Of a DNA stretch of 64,000 bases, positions 35,661 through 49,500 are shown in pieces (position 1 is the first letter of the stretch; each line of letters starts with the position of its first letter). The notes under the pieces were generated by a model. That model searched no databases, was not told the origin of the DNA, and was given only the letters and a program-made list of their open reading frames with translations. This DNA comes from Phallusia mammillata (lineage: Eukaryota > Chordata > Ascidiacea > Phlebobranchia > Ascidiidae), in contig QLIY01000451.1 of NCBI GenBank assembly GCA_003260075.1, forward strand, positions 62,623-126,622, written 5' to 3'. A program made the position numbers and the translations under genes.

Positions 35661-37289
35661 GCGCGTCGTTTATGCACACAGAGCTTACGAAAACCGGGAC
35701 GGACATGTCTGATAACTGTGCTTGGCCTGTAATGTACCTTTCTAACCCCAAAACACTTTTAGTTACGTAGGTCAGGTCATATATTTTATGACACGTGAAA
35801 ATGTGCTGTCACATACCTAAATGTATATCTGTGGCCTCAGATTGTACACCCTGGATTTTAAAGCTATAGTCAAAAGCAACATTACTACAAACACAATATT
35901 CGCAGGTGCCTATGTGCAAGTAATTTTCTTGACCATTTTAGATATTGTAACTTTAGAAGTGCGGAATGGCAGTGCTGAATTAGGATTAACACAACCAGTC
36001 GAGATTTGTTTGCCAATTAACATTTTTTTCGGGTAACCTTGCGGTACGATCATTACCAAACAGGCTGAATACCAGGTAACAAACTAACGATATGCAGCCC
36101 ATCCTCAAACAGATGACAGAATTCTCTTTTAATGTATTAGTTTATCGAAAACATGACTAACAAATCAATTCCTGGCTGAAAACAAAAATATATTCCGTAG
36201 ACATAGTAAATGACCGAGTTAAAAGTTGACAAGTACATGCTGGTTTTATGTTAAAATTTGTTTCCAACGAGGTTTCTGCTGAAAATTCCACAACAAGCTA
36301 TCTTTGAGTCAAACACCTTGCAAAGATTACTGCACTTAAATGACGTATTATTTTTATCAAGTGTTGGTACTGTGGTGACGTATGTTTGCAGTAAAACCAT
36401 TTGTGGAAAATCCAGTAGATTTTATTGACAGAATGTTGTTGGTGACTTCAGCGACAAAAGGAAAATTTACCCATTTTTTATTACCCAACTTTAAATACAA
36501 AGGAAATACGTTGCTAACTTGATGATTCAGAGGACTTGTTTTGATCGCTGAGTAACCGACTAAGATTTAAAAAAAAAAAAAAAAACAGAACGACGGCTTT
36601 TTGTATTTTTCCGCGCACGTAGGAGTTGAATGTTTACTTAACCGTGACGAACATTGGGGTATTTCCATCTGACAAAATGTGGATGTTTCTTTGTTTTTCA
36701 GCCTCGCTTTCTGTTGCTGACTTTCGCCATTGTTCCGTTTTCTGTGTGATCTTTAGCCTGTGTCAATACTTTATTATTCTTTTAAAATCAAAATACTGTT
36801 TCGCCTTTTTAACAAAAGTGAAATATTGCTCTAACACTCATTATTTTAACCTATAACACCACTTGGATTTGAAGTTACAACTATTGCCTTTTTTGTTATG
36901 ATGCTTATCATTGGTTTTTCGGGTGGTATTGGTAGGAACAATTCATATTAGAGATTCGTAGTGTCCTATTTTCTTTACATATTACCAACCTCATGTTCAT
37001 TTTGTGATGTTGGATTTACTTTTTGTGTTTTCAATAACAAACTCTGTAATAGTTATTTTGACTCATTTTTAGCAACTTTTACGATGTTTCAAGTTTGTAA
37101 TTCTAAGAACTGTTGTTTGCGATCAGTTTTTTCTAAGTTTTCCCAGAACACGTTTCTGTAAACCCTAACCGTTGCTTTTTCAGCGGCGACAATTTTTGAT
37201 CAACGTGCCTTTTTTAAAATGGGTCAATGGAAAAACGACGAGCACAACAGGTCACCTTACCGCATCGGTAGCACGTGAGGACGGAGCAA

Positions 37290-37297
37290 TATATAAG
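37290..37297 (+). promoter_or_regulatory. Candidate TATA box of the modular secreted-protein gene
   Basis: TATATAAG followed by GGGG, with an E-box CACGTG 13 bases upstream. It is about 300 bases above the start codon at 37596, so a 5' UTR intron or a long leader would be needed. No other gene uses this strand nearby. Positional evidence only. Confidence 0.4.
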
Positions 37298-37595
37298 GGG
37301 AGAAAGGCCAGGCTTGTCACAAAAGGCCCATGCCTGTTTTGAAGCTGGTAAATAGTTACTAGAGCCGCTTGTTAAGCAATTGGTCATTCTGTCTTTAAAC
37401 ATTTGAATAGCATGATGGTGTAGGTCATGGGTATTGCAAAGCAAAATACTTTAAATGGCCTTCTACAGCAAAACAAGCGAAAGGAATGACATTTTTGATT
37501 AATGTCTGCACTTCCAGTAACTTTGTTGTTTTTGCTACTGATTTACGCTTTACGTTATGTTTAGGTTGTATTTAAGTTTTAAACTGAGAAACAAC

Positions 37596-40500
37596 ATGCG
37601 GATATATAAATTCGCCATCGGCAGCGTTTTGCTGCTGTTAGCAACAGGTTTGTTTTTGAATATTTACCGTGTTTAAAACTTATTATGTCATTATTAAAAG
37701 TTACTAAATGCAATCCATTATAATGCAACGTAAAACTTTATTGTGTCATTGAAATCAGTAAAAGGACCTAATATTTTAGTTTGTAGTAATTTGCATCTTA
37801 ACGTGTGTTTTTTCGTTTAGAAATTTCCGCGATTGCTCTTTCGTTCAATCCAGGTAAGAGAAAAATGTTAACAAACAAAACACAAACTACCAAGTAAATT
37901 TTTGTGATGGTAGTCGCAATATATTTCAATTGTCTTGAGATACAGTCAGAAAATGTTTTAAATCATACGAATTTTACATCAATACTACCAAAAAGCACAA
38001 ATCACTTGCGCTAAGTGGGAGCAAAAATTGGACAATGTTTTTGGTAAACAAAGGAGGTATTCAGTTTCATAAAGAGCCAGTATATTAAATCGAGTGGCTT
38101 ACAATATTTACTCAGGATATCCTCTAACACCCGATGTGTTGTGACTTTATGTACGTTTTTCTCCAAATTTAAAACCGTCTTGAAATTGAAACCCGTATTT
38201 CTGAATTTAAGTAATTATCTCAGCTTTCGCTATGTCAACAAATCTTTAAGAATGGCGCTTCAGATGGAACAAAGGCGACGAATTGGTCTGTTTAAGTAAG
38301 CATAAAGTCTCGCGATAATGTCCTCAAGAGTTAGCGATCTATATAGAGATAATCGTGTGAGATGATAAAACATTTTCCCATTTCGACGTTTTAAGTTGCG
38401 TGGTTTAAAGGTATTATACTTGCCTTTATGTGATTTAAAAGCTGCTTATACAATATTTTCTTGATGAAATGTTACCACAAATAGAAAAATACGAGACTGA
38501 TCAACAGCATATGTTAAAACGAACGCAAAAACTGCACGCGTATACGTTCCCTCAGTCTGTTCTTTTTGTTGCGTATTCGAAAACGTAAAACCTCAAAAAT
38601 TCCGTACACAGAAACATACTTCAATATTGTTGATTTCCAATGGTAAGTAATGAGAACCGGCACGATACGGAATCAAACAACCTCATATTGATCCTGCTTT
38701 TGTGCACCTAGGCCAAAAGATAAACGGCCTTCATTGTTAAGCAACAACAAGTTGGGTTTTCAGTGTTATCGGTGGGGGTAGGACAAACTATTTACGCTTG
38801 GATAATTTAGGTCAAACCTGGTAGTAAAGACACAACTGGTGCGTGGGTAAAATGTGAGTGTTATGGTACGTTGATTTCAAAAAGATATTTGTTTTTCCTT
38901 TCTCCTATTGTTGGACTCTTTAGGTGTAGCTCCTGTTTCCGGCTATTACAGAGCGGTCATTTTAGATCATTAGAAAAAGTTCATGTTTCTTTTTTATTTT
39001 AACCAACGGCGAAAACTTTTTTTCCAAGATTACCATGGACTTCGAGTCCTATGCTTCCTGAGGAGAAAATAGTCTTTACAATCCCATAAGGCCCTAAAAA
39101 TTTTTGTTGGTCTCCTCGTTTGTAAACAATCTTTTGTGTATTTTGATCTTCGACAATCCTGAATTCACATAGGATTATAAGATAACATTGTGGGAGGCAC
39201 AAGTCGTTGGAGATTTTTTATATTTACGTCTTAACAATTGTTAAAGAAGTTTTTGATATGATCATAAAATATACTAAACCAAAAACATACACAATGAAGG
39301 AAATTCTGAATCTTATTTTGTATCATGTGAACATTGCTTGGAAAGATTTTCACACACCACCACAACAGCCCATTATCTTGCCTCTAGCTACCGAAAGAGG
39401 TTTGTTAACCACATACTGGTCAGCAGTAGCAGTATTTTTCCACTTGCGTGCATCTGCTAGCGTGACTGGAGACACTTTTTTTACAAGAATGTGGTCATTT
39501 AAATCCCCTCTTTCTCCTATACAAAAAGATTCACCCACCGTAATGCCGAGTTTCGGTTTCGAAAGCTCTGTGAACAAATCCAACCACGCATGGTTTGCTC
39601 ATGGAGTTTTTCACTCTTTTATAAAATGCGCCCCCGCAAACATGCTCACCGTTTCCAAACATTCCGATGGAATTTAATCCTTCTTTCATGCCTGACTGGT
39701 GACTTTACTGCTGGGCAGTGCTTCTTTAAAAAGTCTAAAAAGAAAATGTCTCAAACTGGACTTAAGCCAGAGGTTCTCAACCAGGGCTAAATTACCCCAC
39801 GAAGAGCAAAGTTTTAGGGATATGTGGGATTAGGGTGTTAAATACACTTTGGATTAAATTATATCTTCTAAATCTTACGAAAGGTTAACAAGAAAAAAGG
39901 TTGAGAACTTCTAATAAAGTTGGGCAATTTCAAGTGGTCAATCACCACGGTTTTACATTTGACTGCGATATAATCGCTGTAAACGTTTTTTGTGTGTCAA
40001 TCGCTGCATATTTTATTACTTTTAGTGGCAATTAAAATTGTTTTGAAAAGCAACTGCATATACCTTTCAAATTTTGTTTATACCCAACATGACGAATAAT
40101 CGTTGTGAGCTAAAACGATTTAAAAACCCTAAAAAATGTCGGAGTTTACAAACCGCTTTACAAAATGGCCGTCGCGCTTGACCATCTGCGGAGCCGTATT
40201 TAAGGAGTTTTGATTCCGAAAAAAATCATACTTAAATTGCGAACTAAGTTTTGACATAAAGTTTTTTGTTGTATACTGTTGATTGGTTTTAAGCTTTTGT
40301 TTTTTATTTAGATACCCCCCCCCCCCCCCCCAGGCGGTGGAATTTTTGGTCAGCGTTACAGAACCGGCAGCTAACGCAGCTTTTTCCCCTCTTCCAAACT
40401 ACTACCGTTATGTTTACAGAACTGGCGATGTTAGTAGCATTACTGATGGCGGAAACGATATGTACGACGGCGGAAATGTGGTAAATAAAATGATTTCATG

Positions 40501-43500
40501 GAATTTCAAAAATACAATGTATCCTTTACACGTTTTATCTTAAGTTTCCTATTAAACTGCCAATTAAAAGATAAGGAAATGACAAACATTTATCCACAAT
40601 TTATCTTTTTGTTTGATTTGCACATCTTGTTTAATTATTGTAGTAAAGTTTTGACTGTTTCGTAAATTATTCAGACAAAAACTGACTTTTATTTTTCCAT
40701 TTTAGTTGCGAGTTTGGAAAGATGGAGATCCAAGGCCAGTTGATTCGCCAGTTAATTATAACACCACATTTGCGTGAGTTATGTAGTAGGTTGTGGCACA
40801 ATCTAATCAAAAATCGACCGGCGGAAAGCAGAAATGTGAAAAGTAACAAATAGAAATGTGTGATGTGAATTTTAAATTGGTTAAATCGGTCGTCATGATT
40901 AAAAATGAAGGTAATACATATTTATATGCACAGCATTAAATGATTAGAAACCTACTTTAACAGTTTCGAAATATCGGGCTACATGTTACTGTTTTGCCAG
41001 ATTGATTATATTCCCCATCCCAGTTGGTCAGCGTGCATAGTCCCATATGTTTGGAAATATACTCTCGCACAAAAAAATGTATGTTATTATAGATTTGACT
41101 TTTTTTCTTCTAGTGACAATGATGGCGTGTTTTATGGATCATCGGTCGCTGGCAATCCTTTCCAACTGTCCACTCTCATAAGAAACGACAATAACAGTTT
41201 CTACAACATCTTTATCGAGGTTAGTGCGGCTCACTTGGCAGCTTGCATAAAATCTGATCTATTGCCAAACAGAATTTATAAAATGGCCGACACTTTCGTG
41301 TACGCTAATGACCCTTCGTTTTGATTTTACTCTGTTCGAACCGAAGACGCTTCCAGGACACCGCAATTTTTACACGGGTGCTAATCTTTGAATCCAGAAT
41401 TTGTGCTTTCTTAGGAATCAAGCGACCTTGGAGCAGATGGTTCTGGCGAAATTACTCGATTTTCTGGTACAGTTCAAAACGGCCAGTTTCGTATGGATTA
41501 TGAAGTCTATCAAGTCCAAGGACTGGGCGACGCGTCCGTGGTCCAAGTTTACTATGTCCTCTCCAGCCCAACGGTATGGTATATTGACTTACAACACGGC
41601 GCAAAAAGTTTAAAACACTTAAAACATAGTTTGAGCAGAACTTTGATGCAAAAAAACAACAACAAGGAAATAATGAAAAGATTGTCCCCGAAAGTCATTG
41701 AAGGGTTGTACACACGAGGTCGGCAACCTTTTTTTGCACAGCAGACCGCTTTTGAAAGAGAAATTTTTTCACGGATCGGCCTTCCAAAAACTACAAATGT
41801 TCATCAACAAAATGCCTAAAAGAGTTTATCATCCCTGGGATGCTCGAGGAAAATGATTTAAAGCATTACCCTGAAAATTACACAGCTCGGTAACTAACTC
41901 CGGGATCGGGCCGCGGACTAGTGGTTGCCGACCACTGTTGTAGACAATGCTTCAGAATTTATTAAAGATGAAACAATGCACTTGACTACGCATCAAACGT
42001 GAAAATGACGGGTTACAAAATATTTTGACAGGAAAAAACTTTACTTTAGTTTAAGTGTTTTATTTTGAGTAAGGGTTGTTGTTATTTCTTATGTTATGGC
42101 AATTTTTTTTACAACACGTTAAATCTTGTTTATGTATACAAAACTCTGCACACTGCTTTGTCCGTATAGCGAGATATTTTGCTGTTAGGTGTTTGGTTCG
42201 TCAGGAACTTCGTCGCTGAGCCTACAAGAGTTATCTACAAGCCCTTTGCAAACTACCAACAACACAGCTCAACCCCCCCCCCCCATGAACAATGTTTATT
42301 TCGGTTACATGCTTTTGTCATTGTAAGTAAATTACTGGCCTTGTTCCTTTTTACAATAGTAAAATCTTTATTTTTAGGTAAAACACTCAGTAATTTTTTC
42401 TCATTTTTGTGGTGTTTAAAATGTTACCGGTGACTTAAAAAAATAGTTTTTTTATTTCTAAATTCACAAGACTTTTTTATTTAGACTTTACAGCCGTTTG
42501 TAACAGCCTGTTAATAATCTCTGTTTACAAAAACTACTTCCAAACAAATTAACATACCTTGTATACGCAGTTTTCCCAACGATTTACTTCAGCAATCGAC
42601 GTTTGAAATCGGAATTGATCAAGTATTGTCCAATATTGGTAAGTTTAGGGGTTCAACGTATTTTTTATCGTAAAACGTACGCTTTTCATAAATCAGTGGT
42701 CGGCAACCACCGGACCGCAGCCCGTTGCTGGTCCGTGAGAGGTTTGTTACCGGGCCGCATAAAACTTGCTCAAGCTTCACATTGAATCAGAGTTGTAATA
42801 ACCGTAATTAGTTTTCAGTGCTGAACATTTGTGGATTTTAAAGGCCGGTCCGTCATACAAATTTCAGTTTTAAACCGTTCCGCAGTGCAAAAAAAGGTTG
42901 CCGGCCCCTGGTATAAATGATTGGGTTGTAACTTCAATTATGTACAAAAATATGTTATTTTAACTTTTTTTTAAAATATGTTTCAGCAACACAATTCCCT
43001 GTTGCCCCAACGACAACCAATCCGTTTGTTTCGACACAACCACCTATAATGCCCGGTGAGTTAGCTTTAATGTTTTATCGATAGTTAAAAAAATGTTAAA
43101 AAACTACTATTCGATTACTTATAAGTTATGTTTATATTTTATACATAGGACAGTTCGATATTTGATATTTTGATGTTGACGTAAACTGTCTATTAAATCA
43201 TTGGCACACATAAACATAAGTAAACCAACGTGTTCAAAATAGCTTACATTTAGGTTCAATCTTTGGTTGGAAATTCACCTTCTCAGGTCCTAGCTAGCAA
43301 TTTTCAAAAAAAAATTATAACATTTTTTAAGCTACCCAAGTTACTCGTTCCCTTCTGGCTCTGGATGTTCTCGGTGACGGAGTTCGTAGTCAGATTCCCG
43401 ATTTTTACTCGTACGATTACGATGGAGGTAATGGATCAATAAATGACGGTGGAAATGATATGTACGATGGTGGAAACATGGTAGGAAATAAGTTGAAAAC

Positions 43501-46500
43501 ATGTTATTTAGTGTTGCTAAAGCTTTCTTTTTATCTCAGGTGTTGTTTCAGCGGGGTTCAGTTAGCAGAAATATCAACTATGGAGAAACTTATAGGTGCG
43601 CTAAACTTTATTGCAACCAGTATTAACAATGCTTTTTGTAAAGCTCTTACGCACTGCGAAAATAATTTTAGCAGAAACAGTGATTAAAATACGGAAAAAA
43701 TAATAAAGTTAGTTTATGTTCAGTTTTCCGGAATTTACTTTTGGCTCATCTGCAATCCACCCCTTTACTGCCCTCATGTGGTTTGGTTCAAGCAACGCGA
43801 ACGGCGACCCGGTGATCATTCAGGTAAAGATGTTACAGAAAAGGTTTGCATTGAGCTCTGCTTACAACTTTTATGATCAGTATGCAATTATCAATTTGAT
43901 GTTAGATAAAAGATGTTTCCTGCGAAGAAACGAAAAGTCTATCATTTTGTAACTTGGCACCATAGGCGCCGAGTTTTACAAAAATGCAAGGTGGCGGACA
44001 TAAATTATGACGTCACTTTTATGACGTCACTAATGCGTGCAATTAAACGGGCTCCAACTCAAAGCCCAACAAACTTCCAATTGAATGCAACGTTCGTCAA
44101 TTTCTTTGAAAACATGAATTTTAAAAAATCATTTGGAACACTGTGCTTTCGTCATTATTGGTTAAGCAGCGTTTAGAAAATGTTTCGTCAAGTTGTTGCT
44201 TGTATCACCTTAATTAACCACTTATTACAGTACAATAGCATTGTACACAATAATGGCCAAACCTTCACTGCCAACAATTGTGTTTTTGACGTCATAAACA
44301 GGGCACTAACCAAAACTGTTTGCAGTTTCGGTACGTTTTGTTGCTTTTTCGCCAGCACGCTTGTTGACAAGGTAAAATTGTTCCCTAACTTCTTCAGATT
44401 TGACGATGTTTCGTACGATATCGCTACAAACAACCCAAAATATCCACGGTGGCCGCCACCGTGCCACCGCCTACTCGGCGCCTATGCTTGGCACAATGTG
44501 TGTTTATTTAAATCTGTCACTAGAAAATATATTTCGGGGTTAAAAAAATTGTCAAAAAAATATTTTTCTTTATTTCAATGCAAATACATGTCCCACTGAG
44601 CACGATGCGTTACAAACGAAGTTCCCCCCCCCCCGAGTTTTACAAAAATGCAAGGTGGCGGACATAAATTATGACGTCACTTTTATGACGTCACTAATGC
44701 GTGCAATTAAACGGGCTCCAACTCAAAGCCCAACAAACTTCCAATTGAATGCAACGTTCGTCAATTTCTTTGAAAACATGAATTTTAAAAAATCATTTGG
44801 AACACTGTGCTTTCGTCATTATTGGTTAAGCAGCGTTTAGAAAATGTTTCGTCAAGTTGTTGCTTGTATCACCTTAATTAACCACTTCTTACAGTACAAT
44901 CGCATTGTACACAATAATGGCCAAACCTTCACTGCCAACAATTGTGTTTTTGACGTCATAAACAGGGCACTAACCAAANGATAAAGTCTTAATTAAATTA
45001 ATTTTGAGGAACACTATTTAGGTAACTTCAAACAGTGGAGCGGATGGCACTGGAACTATTGAACATTTAAACGGTAGTGTTACTGGTCCATATGGAAATT
45101 ATACTGTCAAGTATGAAGTATTTCAACTCTATGACGGAGATACTCTTGATCCTAGCATTATTGAAGTGTATTTTACTTTGGAAAGTTTTGAGGTAAGGTT
45201 TATACTGCTTATTATTTTTGGTATTGGTACCATAATACTCGTATCACAACAAAACTTCGTTTACTCGTTGGCAGTTTTAATTTTACTCTTTTCTTCGTAC
45301 TGTTAAATGTTTCCTTGCATGCAAAGATTATGCCTAAAAGGAACCACGCGTGACCACTGCGACTTATACTTTAACATACCCATTAGTAACATTTTTGTTT
45401 TGTCCTCATACAGTGGAACTCATCACCTACCAATCTTCAATTAGAGATTCGTTCATTTAATCAAGACGATCTGTTAAACCGAGCAACCCTTAATCCACTA
45501 AGCGGGGTTGTGAGCAACGTTATGTTTGGTTACACTTTGCTGTCCAAGTAAGATATCTCAGCTTGCATATAAAACTCCTAGGGTATAGAGCAGACCTGGC
45601 CATTTTACGGCACGCGGGCCACATCCGGCCCGTTGGCTGTCCCTGTCCGGCCCGCGTGAGGTTTAAGTAAATTAAAACATCAATCCAATATAGGTATATT
45701 TATGCTATGCATGAAATACGGCAATTTTGCTGTTATTTTAAAAAGCCATTTGTTACATATGATTACGTAGTGATGCACGTGCGTAAGCGAACAGCTACGT
45801 GTAATGCTGGTCAAAATCGTCAAAAAACACAAGTCGTTCAACCCATTGTTACGCGATAAAGCCTATAGTGCTCTTTTGTGTCAAAATAATACAGCGGGGA
45901 TGGGAAAATCACATAAATCTGATTTTTACAAACTGGAAAGCTTAAACGCGAATTTGATCAACCTAATTGAATAAAAACTTTGGGTTTTATCATTTCAGCG
46001 TAATATTGCAAGCTAAATTGCTATTTTTCATATCAATTTGCCCTCTTATTTTTATGCAAACTATACATATTTGCATTGCAACGCTCAAATGTAGAATCAA
46101 GTTTAACCAAGTTATCGTTGGTTTGGCCCTCGGACATAAGTCAGTTTTCTTATGTGGCCCCTTTCAAAAATTAATTGCCCACCCCTGGTATAGAGTCTTC
46201 CCTATAGTACAGTGGTTCTTAACCTTTTTATAACGGCCGAACCCCTACGATGTTCTTCAGCCTTTGGTCGAACCCCAACAAGTTACATCCTAGGTTTTTA
46301 ACCCATTTTGTTTGGTGGGTCATAATTAGTTTTTGTTCAAACGTAGTGGCAACAGTTACTGTTTGTCATTTTGTTGAATTCTGACATAATAGTACAACAG
46401 CGTACTTGTTTCATGATTGCTTTAATTTCGGCAATTTTTAGTTTTTACCAAAATGAAGCATTGTATTTTTAGAATCTGTACACTAACATAAAAAAGATGA

Positions 46501-49500
46501 AGTAATAGGTTTCTGCTGCCAACAAAATTTCGTTGTTTTTCTGTTTACGAACAATGCTCTTTGTTACGTCAAAAAAAGAAAATAAAACCTTAGTGCAGGG
46601 TTGCACAACCATTTTGCTAGGACGGCTGCGTCGCAGATTCTTATTTTACCAACGGCCGCCATTTACCTAGCTGCTTATTTCTGTTTTAAAATACTTGGTT
46701 TATATCATGTATTTACCATCTAATAGCGCCCAAAAAGCCCAGATTAATTTCTAGCTCGGTGCANTGTAGTCAAAAAAATTAGTAATTCATTGGCAGGTTG
46801 CCAATCATGCTTAAGGCAATTTTAAACCCCACAGAACTGAAATAAGGACGAAACACAACTATTTTGCACTGGCTGCCTGGTAGATAAACATTTTTTCACG
46901 TCAAACGCGTAGCGTACGACTTCGCGTGACGTCATAAATGATTCGGTTGATTCGGTTGATTCGGTTGATTCGGCCGAATTTATTGGGCAAAACCGCCGAA
47001 TATTCGGTTTCGGCCGAATCAAAATTTAGCCGATTCGGTACATCACTACTATAGACCCTAAAGTTTGACAAAAACGAGTATTTGTATTGTACTTCAAAAA
47101 GACCTTCGTCGAACCCCTGATTCGGCGTTGCCGAACCCCTGGGGTTCGATCGAACACCGGTTAAGAACCACTGCTATAGTACATAGACTAAAATGTGACA
47201 GGTAAAAAAATCACAAATACTGATTACATCCATTGTGCCTTTTTGCGGACCAACAAGATTATACATCATATTGTAAAGGTTATTGACGGGCTGTATCGTA
47301 ATTGGTTGCTTTCATGGGCATATTTAAAATTGTCCCAATTGATGTAATAATTTAATTACATTTTTTATGTTTGAACTATGAAAAACCTTAATTTTGTAAG
47401 GCAAATCATTTGCCCAGTACCCAATTACTATTTTGTACAGGAACAATGGCGTTTATACGCCTATCTCAGAGATTGAGAATGCTTTGCTGGAGATGAATCG
47501 AATAATCATCACTTACGGATTGGACCCAAGTAAAAAGAAAAGAAAAAACATATTATTCGACAACCTAGCTAGAATCAATGATTTGTTTATCGTTGCAGGT
47601 ATTCCGATACCAGGCCTCCCCACATCTACCTTTTTGCCTCCCAGTTCAACCGTTCAAACCACGGTTCCAACAGTTGCAAGCACGGTTTCATCAACCCAGC
47701 AACCCCGTCCTGGTAATTTCAGTAAGCCACAACTAACGCTCTTGTGATGTTAGCCCTAGAAAAACATTTAGTAGCTCTGCTCTATGCTTTGCAAGAACTG
47801 TTTCCAAACATTCCGATAGAACTTGATTCTTCTTTCATGCCTGACTAGTGAATTTACTGATGGACAGTGCTCCTTTCAAAGTCTGAAAAGACAATAAGTC
47901 TCAAACTGGACTTAAGGCATCGGTACTCAACCAGGGGTGAATTACCCCACAAAGAGCAAAGTTTTGGGGGATATGTGGGATTAGGGTGTTAAAGACACTT
48001 TGGATTAAATTATATCTACCAAATCTCCCTAAAGACAAACACGAAAATAAATTGCGAGCCTCTAATGAAGTTGGCCAATTTCAAATGGTTGATCATCACA
48101 GATTTTTTTACCGCGACATTTAACTGCGATATAAACGCAAAAGTTTATTGTGTGCGTCAAATGCTGCATATTTTGCCATTGTTTCAGTGGAAAACACATA
48201 ATTATTGCACAATTAAAACTTTTTTACAAACCCCGGTATGAAATGGCGGTCGAACGCAGTGTCGTATTTGAAGTGTTTTGGCTTGAGGTATTTTTGTTCT
48301 TTATTTAGATAAAGAGGCAGTGGAATTTTTGGTCAGCATAACAGAACCAGCAGTTGAAGCTGCTTTTTCCCCTCTTCCAAACTACTACCGTTATGTTTAC
48401 AGCACTGGTGATGTTAACAGCATTACTGATGGAGGAAACGATATGTACGACGGCGGAAATGTGGTAAATAAATAATTTTATGGAAATTTTAAAAATACAA
48501 TGTAACCCTTACACGTTTTGTCTTAACTTTCCCATCCACCTGCAAATTAAGAAAATGACAAGCGTTTATCCACAATTTATCTTTTAGTTTGATTTGCACA
48601 TTTTGTTTAATTATTGTAGTAAAGTTTTTGCATAATGACTGTTTTGTAAAATATTCAGACAAAAACTGACTTTTATTTTTCCATTTTAGTTGCGAGTTTG
48701 GAAAGGTGGAGATCCAAGGCCAGATGATTCCCCAGTTAATTATAACACCACATTTGCGTGAGTTATGTACAAGGTTGTAGCAAAATCTAATAGAAAAATC
48801 GACTTGCGGAAAACAGAACAACTAGAAATGTGTGATGTGAATTTTGAATTGGTTAAATCGGTCGTTATGGTTAAAAATAACGGTAATAAATGTTTATATA
48901 CATGGCATTAAATAATTAGACACCTACTTTTCCTTAGGATTTTTTTCCATAGTATTTTTGATTAGGATTTTGAGTGATTTTGTGTTTTTTCAAAAAAGTG
49001 TAGGATATTTGATACAGTTTCGAAACATGGGGCTACATGTTAATTTTTGGCCAGAATAATTATCTCCACCATCCGAGATGATCGACTTGCTTAGTCCCAA
49101 ACGTTTGGAAATATATTCTCGCACAAAAAATGCATTATGGATTTGACTTTTTTTCTTCTAGTGACAATGATGGCGTGTTTTATGGATCATCGGTCGCTGG
49201 CAATCCTTTCCAACTGTCCACTCTCATAAGAAACGACAATAACAGTTTCTACAACATCTTTATCGAGGTTAGTGCTGATCATTTGGCAGCTTGCACAAAA
49301 TTTGATCTTTTGCCAAACAGAATTTACAAAATGGCCGACACTTTCGTGTACACTAATGACTTTTCGCTTTAATTATACTTTGTTCAAACCGAAGACATAT
49401 CCAGGAGACCCCAATTTTTGTGTGGATCCTTATCTCTGTATCTACAACTTGTGCTTTTTTAGGAATCAAGTGATCTCGGAGCAGATGGTAGGGGCAACAT

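Larger units (their letters stand above)
35034..37595. other. Spacer upstream of the modular secreted-protein gene
   Basis: No supported exon. It holds the 22-bp inverted repeat at 35594-35660, an A-run near 36570, and the candidate promoter of the next gene (E-box CACGTG at 37272-37277, TATATAAG at 37290-37297). Confidence 0.5.
40312..43055 (+). other. Module A1 of the secreted protein
   Basis: Exons 40312-40480, 40706-40773, 41114-41219, 41415-41573, 42189-42322, 42571-42638, 42987-43055. Reads LPNYYRYVYRTGDV, DGGNDMYDGGNV, LRVWKDGDPRP, FYGSSVAGNPFQLSTLIRND, SSDLGADGSGEITRFSGTVQ, VYYVLSSPT, NNVYFGYMLLS, then a TTTNPFVSTQPP linker. Two poly-C runs lie in coding exons: C17 at 40315-40331 breaks the frame, and C12 at 42273-42284 replaces the codons seen in A2 but keeps frame. 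MITEs at 41714 and 42694 are in its introns. Confidence 0.85.
43332..47712 (+). other. Module B1 of the secreted protein
   Basis: Exons 43332-43480, 43540-43595, 43724-43823, 45022-45192, 45414-45547, 47441-47529, 47599-47712. Reads SLLALDVLGDGVRSQIPDFY, DGGNDMYDGGNM, SSAIHPFTALMWFGSSNANG, SNSGADGTGTIEHLNGS, YEVFQLYDGD, SGVVSNVMFGYTLLSKNNGV, SEIENALLEMNR, then a Pro/Ser/Thr linker. Swollen by four transposon insertions relative to B2. Confidence 0.88.

Noticed and set aside
38999-39677. Protein-like frames on both strands in the second intron of the secreted-protein gene
   Set aside because: The minus frames (GDQQKFLGPYGIVK..., LSVARGKIMGCCGG...) hint at a retroelement relic, but are short, out of frame with each other and lack a diagnostic motif.
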